Assembly: GCF_025151385.1 (NCBI RefSeq)
Contig: NZ_CP102287.1
Span: 2,232,001 to 2,296,000 of the forward strand
DNA from: Hoylesella buccalis ATCC 35310
GTDB lineage: Bacteria; Bacteroidota; Bacteroidia; Bacteroidales; Bacteroidaceae
DNA: 64,000 nucleotides
Reading direction: 5' to 3'
Shown here: one piece after another, positions 1 to 7,188 of the stretch
How positions within the stretch are numbered: position 1 is the stretch's first letter
How the letters are laid out: every line of letters begins with the position of its first letter
Position numbers and translations under genes: made by a program
The notes under the pieces: generated by a model
The model's database searches: none
What the model was told of the DNA's origin: nothing
The model's input: the letters and a program-made list of their open reading frames with translations, nothing else

Positions 1-69
1 CAGCCGTGTAAATTGAATAATAAATAATAAAAATACACATTAAATTAAACGTCTTTGCCAAATACATAC

Positions 70-126
70 GGGTCAGTCGTAAAACCCAGTTGCAACCCTC
101 TCCCCCTCATGCACATAATTTCATAA
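70..126. repeat. Left terminal inverted repeat of the ISL3-like IS
   Basis: Begins GGGTCAGTCGTAAAACCCAG. It matches the reverse complement of 1457-1513 with one mismatch. The stop codon of the transposase lies inside this repeat. Confidence 0.92.
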
Positions 127-1099
127 GCCTATAAAGGAAGAAAGGAATATCCGTTACTCCCCTGAACTGTGCCCTGAAGGCTTTGACTTTTGCGTTGAAG
201 GATTCAGCATTGGCATTTGTGGCTCTGTTGACAAAGAAATTGAGTATGGTATCATAATGGTTCTTAAAGGTGTCAATTACCGTATAGAAATTATCCACGC
301 CCAACTTCTCTACCTCGTTAAACCACTTAGCCAGTTTCAATCTTGCAGCGTCCTTGATGCTTCTGGCATTATAAATATCGGTAAGTTCCATGGCCAGGTC
401 ATAGGCTTTTTTGAGTTCCGGGTAGTTTTCAAAGATTATTTCAGCCCTTAGCCTTTGCGATTCTGTCCACTTTGACTTGTGTTTAGTCAGTATAAACTTC
501 GCCCTGGCAAGCAGTTGCTTGCGTGTGTCACCGTTGCTGTATCTGAATGGCCTGTAGGTTTCGTTCTTGGCTTTGGCTTCCTTCATCTCCTCATTTTCTC
601 TGTCCCTTGCCATCCACCTGTAGGCTATGCGCATGTCGTCCAAAGCGTCATAGTAAAGCTTCTGCACATGAAACCTGTCATTGGTGATGAGTGCCTTGGG
701 GAACACCGTGCGCGCAATGATCATCATAGAGGAAGACAAGTCGAGCGTTATCTCCTTGACAGTCTTTCTTTTGGAAAGGTCAATCTTTTCCAGAACACGA
801 ATCACATCTTCGGCTTTTGTTCCCCTGACCACAGCTACCAGCGTACCCCTGCCACCTTTGCCAGCCTTGTTGGTCAGAAACGTATAGACCTCACCGCTGC
901 TCAGACAAGTCTCATCGATACTCAGGCTCTCTCCCAGGTTCTCATCAAACAGCAGCCAGTCTCCCGCATGCGACAACTGCTCCCACTGGCGATAATCGCT
1001 GAAATGCTCCTTGTATTGGGTGGAAAGCTGCTTGCCGTCTACGCCATAGTGAGAGCCGATACCTGTAATGCTCTCCGCAGTAGACTCAATTCTATTCTT
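107..1099 (-). CDS. ISL3-like transposase, catalytic part (second reading frame)
   Basis: DDE transposase catalytic region. The reading frame is open from 1099, although an isolated start (TTG) is found only at 976. It carries SIDETCLSSGE, then LDLSSSMMIIARTVFPKA and NDRFHVQKL, and ends with NANAESFNAKVKAFRAQFRG, the pattern of ISL3-type transposases. It lies in the +1 frame relative to the upstream ORF, which overlaps it at 1092-1099 over a T6-A4 run (reverse strand), a likely site of ribosomal or transcriptional slippage giving one full-length protein. No internal stops were seen, so the element may be active. Confidence 0.85.
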   Translation of the reverse strand, partial: KNRIESTAESITGIGSHYGVDGKQLSTQYKEHFSDYRQWEQLSHAGDWLLFDENLGESLSIDETCLSSGEVYTFLTNKAGKGGRGTLVAVVRGTKAEDVIRVLEKIDLSKRKTVKEITLDLSSSMMIIARTVFPKALITNDRFHVQKLYYDALDDMRIAYRWMARDRENEEMKEAKAKNETYRPFRYSNGDTRKQLLARAKFILTKHKSKWTESQRLRAEIIFENYPELKKAYDLAMELTDIYNARSIKDAARLKLAKWFNEVEKLGVDNFYTVIDTFKNHYDTILNFFVNRATNANAESFNAKVKAFRAQFRGVTDIPFFLYRLMKLCA

Positions 1100-1436
1100 T
1101 TAAAAAAGAAACGAACTCAGGGGAAAGTTTGCTGCCCTCAGTTGTCAAGTCATCGTAAGAATAACTGAATATCTCACCCGTGGAACTGTCACGCCATTTT
1201 CGACGGCGGACATGAAGGTAAACGGGCTTGCCACGAAGGGGAAAGTCATGGACAACCCGTTCGGCGGTAAAGCCGTAACTGCTTACCGTGCCGGACTTGC
1301 GGTCAACCTCTTCCATAAAGTTACGCTCATCCAACCAGAAGTCTATCTGGGAAATACTCTCTTGGATATCTATCACATCAAAATAATCTGCGAGTATCTC
1401 TGGAAAGATACAACGCAACAATTGCTCGGTCTTCAT
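1092..1436 (-). CDS. ISAon1-type transposase N-terminal protein
   Basis: First frame of the two-frame transposase, about 114 aa, beginning MKTEQLLRCIFPEILADYF. I chose the start at 1436 because a TATCTTTG promoter box lies just upstream at 1440-1447 and because the longer frame would cross the IS end into flanking DNA. It contains a basic stretch HVRRRKWRD, probably DNA binding, and ends SFLKE at the slippery T6-A4 run where the catalytic frame takes over. The leader would be only a few bases long. Confidence 0.8.
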   Translation of the reverse strand: MKTEQLLRCIFPEILADYFDVIDIQESISQIDFWLDERNFMEEVDRKSGTVSSYGFTAERVVHDFPLRGKPVYLHVRRRKWRDSSTGEIFSYSYDDLTTEGSKLSPEFVSFLKE

Positions 1437-1456
1437 GATGCAAAGATAACAAATAC

Positions 1457-1513
1457 TTATGAAATTATGTGCATGAGAGGGAGAGGGTTGCAACTGGGTT
1501 TTACGACTGACCC
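1457..1513. repeat. Right terminal inverted repeat of the ISL3-like IS
   Basis: Partner of 70-126 with one mismatch in the C-rich part. It is followed directly by the second ATACATAC copy. Confidence 0.92.
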
Positions 1514-1566
1514 ATACATACTCCAATATGTTCTTGTTTGATTCATTGACAGCCTTTTTTCTTACC

Positions 1567-1606
1567 AAAAAGAGCGGAAGCCCTATTCAATAGGACTTCC
1601 GCTCTC
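1567..1606 (-). terminator. Terminator of the tRNA-Asn transcript
   Basis: On the reverse strand AGAGCGGAAG pairs with CTTCCGCTCT (arms 1596-1605 and 1571-1580) and the stem continues inward. It is followed by a run of five T (1567-1571). It lies two bases past the 3' end of the tRNA. Confidence 0.85.
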
Positions 1607-1608
1607 TG

Positions 1609-1682
1609 CGCTTCAAGATGGGCTTGAACCAACGACCCCCTGATTAACAGTCAGGTGCTCTAACCAACTGAGCTATTGAAGC
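1609..1682 (-). tRNA. tRNA-Asn (anticodon GTT)
   Basis: The acceptor arms GCTTCAA/TTGAAGC pair perfectly, with discriminator G. D-arm GCTC/GAGC, anticodon stem CCTGA/TCAGG with loop CTGTTAA (anticodon GTT), and T-loop TTCAAGC are present. The T-stem GTTGG/CCATC holds one T-T mismatch at the second pair. CCA is not encoded. The gene is transcribed toward the IS and has its own promoter and terminator. Confidence 0.95.
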
Positions 1683-1713
1683 AAGTACAAATCAAGAATC
1701 TTGATTGCGGATG

Positions 1714-1745
1714 CAAAGGTAGAACGTTTTTTTGAAACCGCCAAA
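1714..1745 (-). promoter_or_regulatory. Promoter of tRNA-Asn
   Basis: Reverse-strand TACCTTTG (1714-1721) fits the Bacteroidota -7 box TAnnTTTG. A TTTG at 1742-1745 sits 20 bases upstream as the -33 element. A 17-nt palindrome, AATCAAGAATCTTGATT (1690-1706), lies between promoter and tRNA. Confidence 0.7.
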
Positions 1746-1826
1746 CATTTTGCAAAAAAAATAGACTGGAAAGCTAAAATACAATAAAAAAGCGAACGCA
1801 CCCACCTATATTATGGTCTTAAATAT

Positions 1827-1834
1827 TATCTTTG
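1827..1834 (+). promoter_or_regulatory. -7 box upstream of the S41 protease gene
   Basis: TATCTTTG matches TAnnTTTG and ends 17 bases before the ATG at 1852. It lies inside the longest possible reading frame (ATG at 1813), which argues for the downstream start. I see no clear -33 element. Confidence 0.55.
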
Positions 1835-1851
1835 CTCAACAAATTGATGTC

Positions 1852-3522
1852 ATGACAATGAAAAAACTACTGTTATATCTCTTGCTGTTGGGACTATTGC
1901 CTAACAGTCTATTCGCCCAAAAGGACAAAAACCACCTTTTTGAGGCGGCCAAAAACATGGAACTGTTCAACGCCGTTTATAAAAATCTCGACCTGATGTA
2001 CGTAGATACCCTTGATGCCAATGACGTGATTGGCACAGGCATCAAGAGCATGTTGCGCAGTCTGGACCCCTACACGGAATATTACCCAGAGAGCGAAACG
2101 CAAGAATTGCGGCAGGCCCTGTCTGGAAAATACGGTGGCATCGGTGCACTCATCCGCTACAATCAACAGCTAAAGAACGCCGTGATTGACGAGCCTTACG
2201 CCAACATGCCGTCGTCGGAAGTGGGGTTGAAGAAAGGGGACATCATCCTACAGATAGACGATTCGACGATGGTGGGCAAAGACACGAAGTATGTGAGTGA
2301 CCATCTGAGGGGCGAACCTGGCTCGACCTTCGCATTAAAAATCAAGCGTCCGTCAACGGGCAAGGTGATGAAATTCAAGGTGAAGCGTCGTGCCATTCAG
2401 ATGCCCGCCATTCCCTACTACGGCATGGTGGACGGAAACGTGGGCTACATCAATCTGCTTCAGTATTACGAAGGCTGCGCGAAAGAGGTGCGACAGGCTT
2501 TCATCGACCTGAAAAAGCAAGGAGCCAAAGGCCTCATCTTGGACCTGAGAAACAACGTAGGTGGCTCTGAGCAGGAAGCGGTAGACCTCGTTAACATCTT
2601 CGTTCCAAAGGACATCACGGTGGTGACGAACAAAGGAAAGCTGAAACGCGCCAACTTAGCATTCAAAACGCGCATGGAACCCGTCGACGCCTCCATGCCC
2701 ATCGTGATTCTGGTCAACGGCATGACGGCCAGCGCCAGTGAGATTACGGCCGGATCGCTGCAAGACTTAGACCGCGCAGTGATCATGGGTACCCGCACTT
2801 TCGGCAAGGGATTGGTGCAGATGACCACAAAGCTACCCTACAACGCCAACATGAAAGTGACCACCGCTCATTATTACATTCCCAGCGGACGCTGCATCCA
2901 GGCCATCAACTACAAACACACGGCGGGGCGCAACAGTGCCACACAGCTGCCCGACTCGCTGACCAGCGTGTTCCACACCAAGAACGGACGCGAGGTAAGG
3001 GACGGCGGAGGCATCATGCCGGATGTGGAAATCAAGCCCGACACCATCGCCAACATCTCGGCTTATCTGCAACGCGGAGACAGCACGGAAACGATGTTCA
3101 ACTATGTGGTTGACTACATCAGCAAGCACAAGACCATCGCTCCCGCCAGCGAATTTACACTCACGGATGCCGAATACAACGAGTTTAAGCGGCAAGTCTT
3201 GAAAAACAAGTTCACCTATGACCCCGGAACAGAGAAGATTTTGGCCGAATTGGAGAAGATGGCCAAGTTTGAAAAGTATTATGAGGATGCCAAGCCCGAG
3301 TTTGAGGCTTTGAAGAAAAAGCTGACCCACGACGTGGCAAAAGACTTGGAGCTGAACAAGGATGAATTGAAACAGATGATTGCCACAGACATTGTTACGG
3401 CTTATTATTTCCAAGCCGGGGCGGTTCAGCTTGGTTTGAGATACGACAAACAGACGAAAGAGGCCATCAAACTGCTCCAGATGCCTGAAGAATACAACAA
3501 ACTTCTCATGCCCAAGAAATGA
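1852..3522 (+). CDS. S41-family C-terminal processing peptidase
   Basis: Periplasmic serine protease of the Ctp/S41 family, about 556 aa. A signal peptide MTMKKLLLYLLLLGLLPNS ends near FAQ. A PDZ-like region follows (YGGIGALIRY to GEPGSTFALKI), then the protease core with the catalytic serine in GMTASASEITAGS and the general-base lysine in TRTFGKGLVQ. The C-terminal 150 residues are charged and helical. Such proteases trim or degrade proteins in the envelope. ATG 1858 is an alternative start. Next gene on the same strand is an outer-membrane barrel 95 bases away, possibly co-transcribed. Confidence 0.9.
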   Translation: MTMKKLLLYLLLLGLLPNSLFAQKDKNHLFEAAKNMELFNAVYKNLDLMYVDTLDANDVIGTGIKSMLRSLDPYTEYYPESETQELRQALSGKYGGIGALIRYNQQLKNAVIDEPYANMPSSEVGLKKGDIILQIDDSTMVGKDTKYVSDHLRGEPGSTFALKIKRPSTGKVMKFKVKRRAIQMPAIPYYGMVDGNVGYINLLQYYEGCAKEVRQAFIDLKKQGAKGLILDLRNNVGGSEQEAVDLVNIFVPKDITVVTNKGKLKRANLAFKTRMEPVDASMPIVILVNGMTASASEITAGSLQDLDRAVIMGTRTFGKGLVQMTTKLPYNANMKVTTAHYYIPSGRCIQAINYKHTAGRNSATQLPDSLTSVFHTKNGREVRDGGGIMPDVEIKPDTIANISAYLQRGDSTETMFNYVVDYISKHKTIAPASEFTLTDAEYNEFKRQVLKNKFTYDPGTEKILAELEKMAKFEKYYEDAKPEFEALKKKLTHDVAKDLELNKDELKQMIATDIVTAYYFQAGAVQLGLRYDKQTKEAIKLLQMPEEYNKLLMPKK

Positions 3523-3617
3523 GCCACACACGATAACAGCTCACGTTTTCTGTTTTATTTTATCTCTTCGCATGCAAGATTCCTGCGAACCTGATGTTCT
3601 GTCTATAAACAAACATC

Positions 3618-4346
3618 ATGGTTATGCGCAAAAAATTATGGAGTCTTGCACTCGTCGTGTGGCCTCTTTTCGCCACGGCAAAAGTAACATGGAACGTCAA
3701 GGGAGCATTGGGGTCCAGTGCATTCATCGCCAACAGTGGAGAATCTCCACAGCTGTCCTATCGGCTGGGCGGGGGTATGGCAGTACCCTTGGGCCGCACT
3801 TTCTACTTCCAGCCATCCCTTTATCTGGCCAATAAAGGTTTCAAGTTTAACGGATATTTCGGTAACGAACAAATCAGTGAGGCACGCTATCATGTCAACA
3901 TGCACTACGTTGAGTTGCCGTTGAACATTGTCGCTCACATTCACCTGACCGATGACCTCTACCTGAATCTCTACACAGGGCCTTACATCGCATGCGGCCT
4001 CAACAGCAAGGCCAAGGTCAGCATGGCGAATAGCGACTACAAACACACCTTCAAGGAGAATCTGTTTGAGCAAGGAAGCAAGATGCTGGGCAACAGCTAT
4101 AATGAAGAAAAGAAATTGGTGGAACTACCAAAGTTCAAACGCATAGACGTAGGACTTCAATCTGGTGTGGAGCTGGACATCAATCGAATCATCATTGGGG
4201 TCGAAACAAGCTTTGGACTCACCTCCGTAACTAACCAACCCATCGTGAAGGAAGACGTTGTGGCCCAAGTGGTTCAAGCCTTACTCCTAGGAACCGCCAC
4301 CCCCCATCATTTTGTGTTTCAAGCTACGGTGGGCTATCGGTTTTGA
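3618..4346 (+). CDS. Outer-membrane beta-barrel protein (PF13568-like)
   Basis: About 242 aa. A signal peptide MVMRKKLWSLALVVWPLFATA precedes alternating beta-strand segments (YRLGGGMAVPLG, TFYFQPSLYLANKGF, YVELPLNIVAHI, LYTGPYIACGL). The last strand FVFQATVGYRF ends in an aromatic residue, as expected for Bam-assembled barrels. Size and pattern fit the small porin-like/PorT-like barrels common in Bacteroidota. Function and substrate are unknown. ATG at 3624 is an alternative start. Confidence 0.75.
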   Translation: MVMRKKLWSLALVVWPLFATAKVTWNVKGALGSSAFIANSGESPQLSYRLGGGMAVPLGRTFYFQPSLYLANKGFKFNGYFGNEQISEARYHVNMHYVELPLNIVAHIHLTDDLYLNLYTGPYIACGLNSKAKVSMANSDYKHTFKENLFEQGSKMLGNSYNEEKKLVELPKFKRIDVGLQSGVELDINRIIIGVETSFGLTSVTNQPIVKEDVVAQVVQALLLGTATPHHFVFQATVGYRF

Positions 4347-4384
4347 GAACGACGGAACACGGTGTAGCATTGCGACATCAAACG

Positions 4385-4461
4385 CATTGACTTTGAAGGG
4401 CAAACCCATTGACTTTGGCCTTCAAAGTCAATGGGTTTGTGCACCAAAGGCATTGAGTTTG
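4385..4461. repeat. Intergenic CATTGACTTTG repeat cluster (copy A)
   Basis: CATTGACTTTG occurs at 4385-4395 and 4407-4417, inverted at 4423-4433, and as a variant CATTGAGTTTG at 4451-4461. The central pair forms a perfect 16-bp stem, AAACCCATTGACTTTG (4402-4417) with 4423-4438, around a 5-nt loop GCCTT. It lies between convergent genes. Related clusters occur at 24209-24291 and 62527-62600. Confidence 0.8.
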
Positions 4462-4486
4462 CAACAGCCTGTCGTTCAGTTATATA

Positions 4487-4522
4487 GGAACGTAGTTTGT
4501 TACGTTCCAGACACAACGTAAC
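4487..4522. repeat. Two overlapping, mutually exclusive hairpins
   Basis: GGAACGTA (4487-4494) pairs with TACGTTCC (4501-4508), and GTTACGTT (4499-4506) pairs with AACGTAAC (4515-4522). The two perfect 8-bp stems share 4501-4506, so only one can form at a time. No gene follows on the plus strand; the next gene is convergent. Confidence 0.5.
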
Positions 4523-4584
4523 AGAGCATCAAAATGCCCACGCACGGTTTTGATACATCCACCACAAAGTGATGGCATCATGCT

Positions 4585-5187
4585 TTATTTTAAGAACAAC
4601 AAACGCTCTTCCAACGGCTCAAAAGTCTTCTCTCCCGGCTCGCCGGCAGGTACGCCAAAAGGCATCTGCGCACAGAGTTTCCAGTCGGCATCAATCTTAA
4701 ATTCCTTGGCAACCACCTCATCAATAATCGGATTGTAGTGCTGTAAGGATGCACCGAACCCAGCATCTTCAAGAGCTGTCCAGATGGTAAACTGATGCAT
4801 GGCGTTGGTATGCTCTGACCAAACGGGGAAATTGTCTGCGTAAGTGGGGAATTTTTCCTGCAACTGTCGAACGGGAGCTTGCGCTTCGTAATATAAAATG
4901 GTGCCATAACCACTCTGGAAAGATTCGTTTATCTTCGCCTCCGTCTTGGCGAAAGCATCGGCAGAAACGATGGCACGCAGCACGTCCTTGGTCAATTCCC
5001 ACAACTTGTGATGGTGTTCACCCAGCAACACAACGATGCGTGTCGACTGACTGTTGAACGCCGACGGCACATGCTTCACGGCCTGCCCCACCAACTCACG
5101 GAGGGCATCCTCTGTGATGGGCGACTCATTTTTCAATGCATAATAACTACGGCGATGCGCAACGGCATCTAAAAAACTTCTGCTCAT
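4585..5187 (-). CDS. Nitroreductase-family oxidoreductase
   Basis: 200 aa, a flavin-dependent reductase of the nitroreductase fold. The N-terminal RRSYYALKNESPITEDAL (FMN-contacting arginines), PSAFNSQSTRIVVL, the central ALEDAGFGASLQHYNP and the C-terminal MPFGVPAGEPGEKTFEPLEERL match the small Frm2/HBN1-like branch of the family. These enzymes reduce nitro or quinone compounds with NAD(P)H; the physiological substrate is unknown. It is transcribed alone, convergent with the barrel gene. A CAAATATA box (reverse TATATTTG) at 5260-5267 is a likely promoter -7 element. Confidence 0.85.
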   Translation of the reverse strand: MSRSFLDAVAHRRSYYALKNESPITEDALRELVGQAVKHVPSAFNSQSTRIVVLLGEHHHKLWELTKDVLRAIVSADAFAKTEAKINESFQSGYGTILYYEAQAPVRQLQEKFPTYADNFPVWSEHTNAMHQFTIWTALEDAGFGASLQHYNPIIDEVVAKEFKIDADWKLCAQMPFGVPAGEPGEKTFEPLEERLLFLK

Positions 5188-5573
5188 AATTCGTATTCTA
5201 CTTTAGTTTGATGTAAAAAAGAAACTTCTGACTGTCTTTCTCGTCAGAAATCCATGATACAAATATACCAAAAATTCCGCACATCCCCACTCGTTCAGCA
5301 AAGAAAAATTAGGAAAGACGGAGTGATACCTTATTTAATATAACCTACATGCGAATATAACCTACCGGGGAATGATGTTTGAATGGGGGCAGAACAAAAT
5401 GAGACTCCCTCCGTCTGTCATAAACATTACAGAGCTACTATTGGGCATTCTCTATTAATATATCCTGTAGGCGTACTCTGATTAGGAACGCCCCCTGTTG
5501 AGAACTCAGCAATGAGAGATATAAAAGAAACATAACGGCAACGCCTCACAGACATGATTTTTTGTTTTAATAT
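5188..5573. other. Intergenic region without a gene
   Basis: Divergent promoter region between the nitroreductase and the SusCD operon. It contains the reverse-strand -7 box at 5260-5267 and a short direct repeat ATATAACCTAC near 5340-5367. No coding potential was seen. Confidence 0.6.
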
Positions 5574-5604
5574 TTGGTTATTTTAAATAAAAAAATTAAA
5601 TTTG
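5574..5604 (+). promoter_or_regulatory. Promoter of the SusC/SusD operon
   Basis: TTG at 5574-5576 and TAAATTTG at 5597-5604 are separated by 20 bases and fit the Bacteroidota consensus (-33 TTG, -7 TAnnTTTG). The resulting leader before the ATG at 5747 would be about 135 nt. Confidence 0.65.
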
Positions 5605-5746
5605 CCCAGTATAAGTAACAACCTAAAACCAAACATACTGAAAAACATTTCTGCGTACCATTTTTGACTGGTCGAAGATTCGTCATGCTCCAGAAAAAAA
5701 ATAATACGAATTGAAACGATAACCTAAATATCAAATATACGAGTCT

Positions 5747-7168
5747 ATGAAAAAAACCTTTTACCTATCCTTATTATTAGGATGTCTGTGTATGGTAGGC
5801 TGTAAAGACGACAGCACGGATAGTGGTCAACCTTATGACCCCAACCGACCGGCTACCTTTACGGAATTCACGCCCACAGAAGGTGCCGTGCGCACACGCA
5901 TGTACATCAAAGGCAGCAACTTTGGTACAGATGAATCCAAAATTCATGTAAACATCGGTGGCAAACGCGCCAAGGTCATTGGCTCTGACGGCAACACTAT
6001 CTATTGTATGGTGCCAAGTCGGGCCTACAGCGGAGAAGTTGTAGTAATGATGGAAGGCGAGAAGGGCGATACGGCGCAGACCTACACGTTTGACCAGAAG
6101 TTTACCTACAACACAAGAACGGTCGTAGGCACCTTGCTTCGTAAAGTGGATGAGAACAACGAGTCGGGTTTCTCGGACGGCAGTTTTGACGGAGAGGCAT
6201 CGGTTCCATCAAACGATTGGTTGGTATTTGATCCAAAGCCACAAAACGGTGGGGATAAACTATTGTTCTCAAGTAACTATTACGATGGGCTGCGGGTACT
6301 GAACCTTACCCAGCGCACCGTCACCCGACTGTTTCCAAGGTCACAATATAAAAGCATGCACTCCTTTACTTTCTCTGTGGACGGTGACACGCTGTTCTTC
6401 CCTGATGACAACGGACAAGCTACCAGTTCACAGCTGGCCAATATCTATTATGCGCTTCGGTCTGAAAATTTCCGCAAGATACGTCCATACAACTATGCCC
6501 CTTGCAGCTACGCCATGGTATGCATGCCTGATGGTTACAAATTTTATTGCTGTTGGAAAAATGCAGCCGTCTATCGCATGGGTGATAACTCTGGTGGAAT
6601 ACCACATGTAGATAATGACCGCGTATTATGCTTCAAGCTAGATCAGCTGGTTGCAACAGGTGGGGAACAAACGGTGATGATCCTCCATCCATCGGGTAAA
6701 TACATGTATATGTTCAGTAAAAAGCGTGGAGCTATTTTACGTTCTAACTATAACCCAACAACCCACATGTTCGAGGGCCTGACCATCATAGCAGGCTCAC
6801 TGACCCAAAGGGGAGCACAGGAAGGTATTGGTTCAACCGCTCGATTCCACACAACCTGGGCGGGTGTATTTGTTAAGAACCGGGAGTATGTAAATAATCC
6901 TCGTCCAGACGGCGAGTTATATGACTTCTATTTTACTGATAGTGGCAATCACTGTATCTGGAAACTCACGCCTGACGGCGTTGCCAGCATTGCGGTGGGC
7001 CGAAGCAATTATACGGCTGACCACCAGTACTCGGGCTATGTAGATGGTGATCCATTGAAAGAAGCACGCCTGCATAGGCCTTGTGGTCTGGCCTACGACC
7101 CCAGTGATGAAATATGGTATATAGGTGACAATAACAACCGTGGCATTCGCTATGTGGCAACAGAATAA
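5747..7168 (+). CDS. IPT/TIG-domain lipoprotein with beta-propeller (uptake operon)
   Basis: 473 aa. The lipobox ends CLCMVGC (Cys about 19), so it is probably surface-anchored. A TIG/IPT immunoglobulin-like domain follows (FTEFTPTEGAVRTRMYIKGS, about 35-115), then propeller-type repeats including HRPCGLAYDPSDEIWYIGDN at the C-terminus, as in NHL proteins. Proteins of this layout precede SusC genes in many Bacteroidota uptake operons and are thought to bind the ligand at the surface. It is first in a four-gene operon; the next gene starts 20 bases on. Confidence 0.85.
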   Translation: MKKTFYLSLLLGCLCMVGCKDDSTDSGQPYDPNRPATFTEFTPTEGAVRTRMYIKGSNFGTDESKIHVNIGGKRAKVIGSDGNTIYCMVPSRAYSGEVVVMMEGEKGDTAQTYTFDQKFTYNTRTVVGTLLRKVDENNESGFSDGSFDGEASVPSNDWLVFDPKPQNGGDKLLFSSNYYDGLRVLNLTQRTVTRLFPRSQYKSMHSFTFSVDGDTLFFPDDNGQATSSQLANIYYALRSENFRKIRPYNYAPCSYAMVCMPDGYKFYCCWKNAAVYRMGDNSGGIPHVDNDRVLCFKLDQLVATGGEQTVMILHPSGKYMYMFSKKRGAILRSNYNPTTHMFEGLTIIAGSLTQRGAQEGIGSTARFHTTWAGVFVKNREYVNNPRPDGELYDFYFTDSGNHCIWKLTPDGVASIAVGRSNYTADHQYSGYVDGDPLKEARLHRPCGLAYDPSDEIWYIGDNNNRGIRYVATE

Positions 7169-7188
7169 CCTTTAACAATCTAAGCTAT

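Larger units (their letters stand above)
70..1513 (-). mobile_element. Complete ISL3-like (ISAon1-type) insertion sequence
   Basis: Two 57-bp inverted repeats differing at one base (70-126 and 1457-1513) enclose a two-frame transposase. The octamer ATACATAC lies directly outside both ends (62-69 and 1514-1521), an 8-bp target duplication as is usual for ISL3-family elements. Total length is 1444 bp. The element sits just downstream of a tRNA-Asn gene and its terminator. Perfect duplication and near-identical ends suggest a recent insertion. Assignment to the ISAon1 group is from protein motifs only. Confidence 0.9.

Noticed and set aside
5188..5573. Riboswitch in the long intergenic region before the SusCD operon
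   Set aside because: No conserved riboswitch core or strong paired elements could be recognised.
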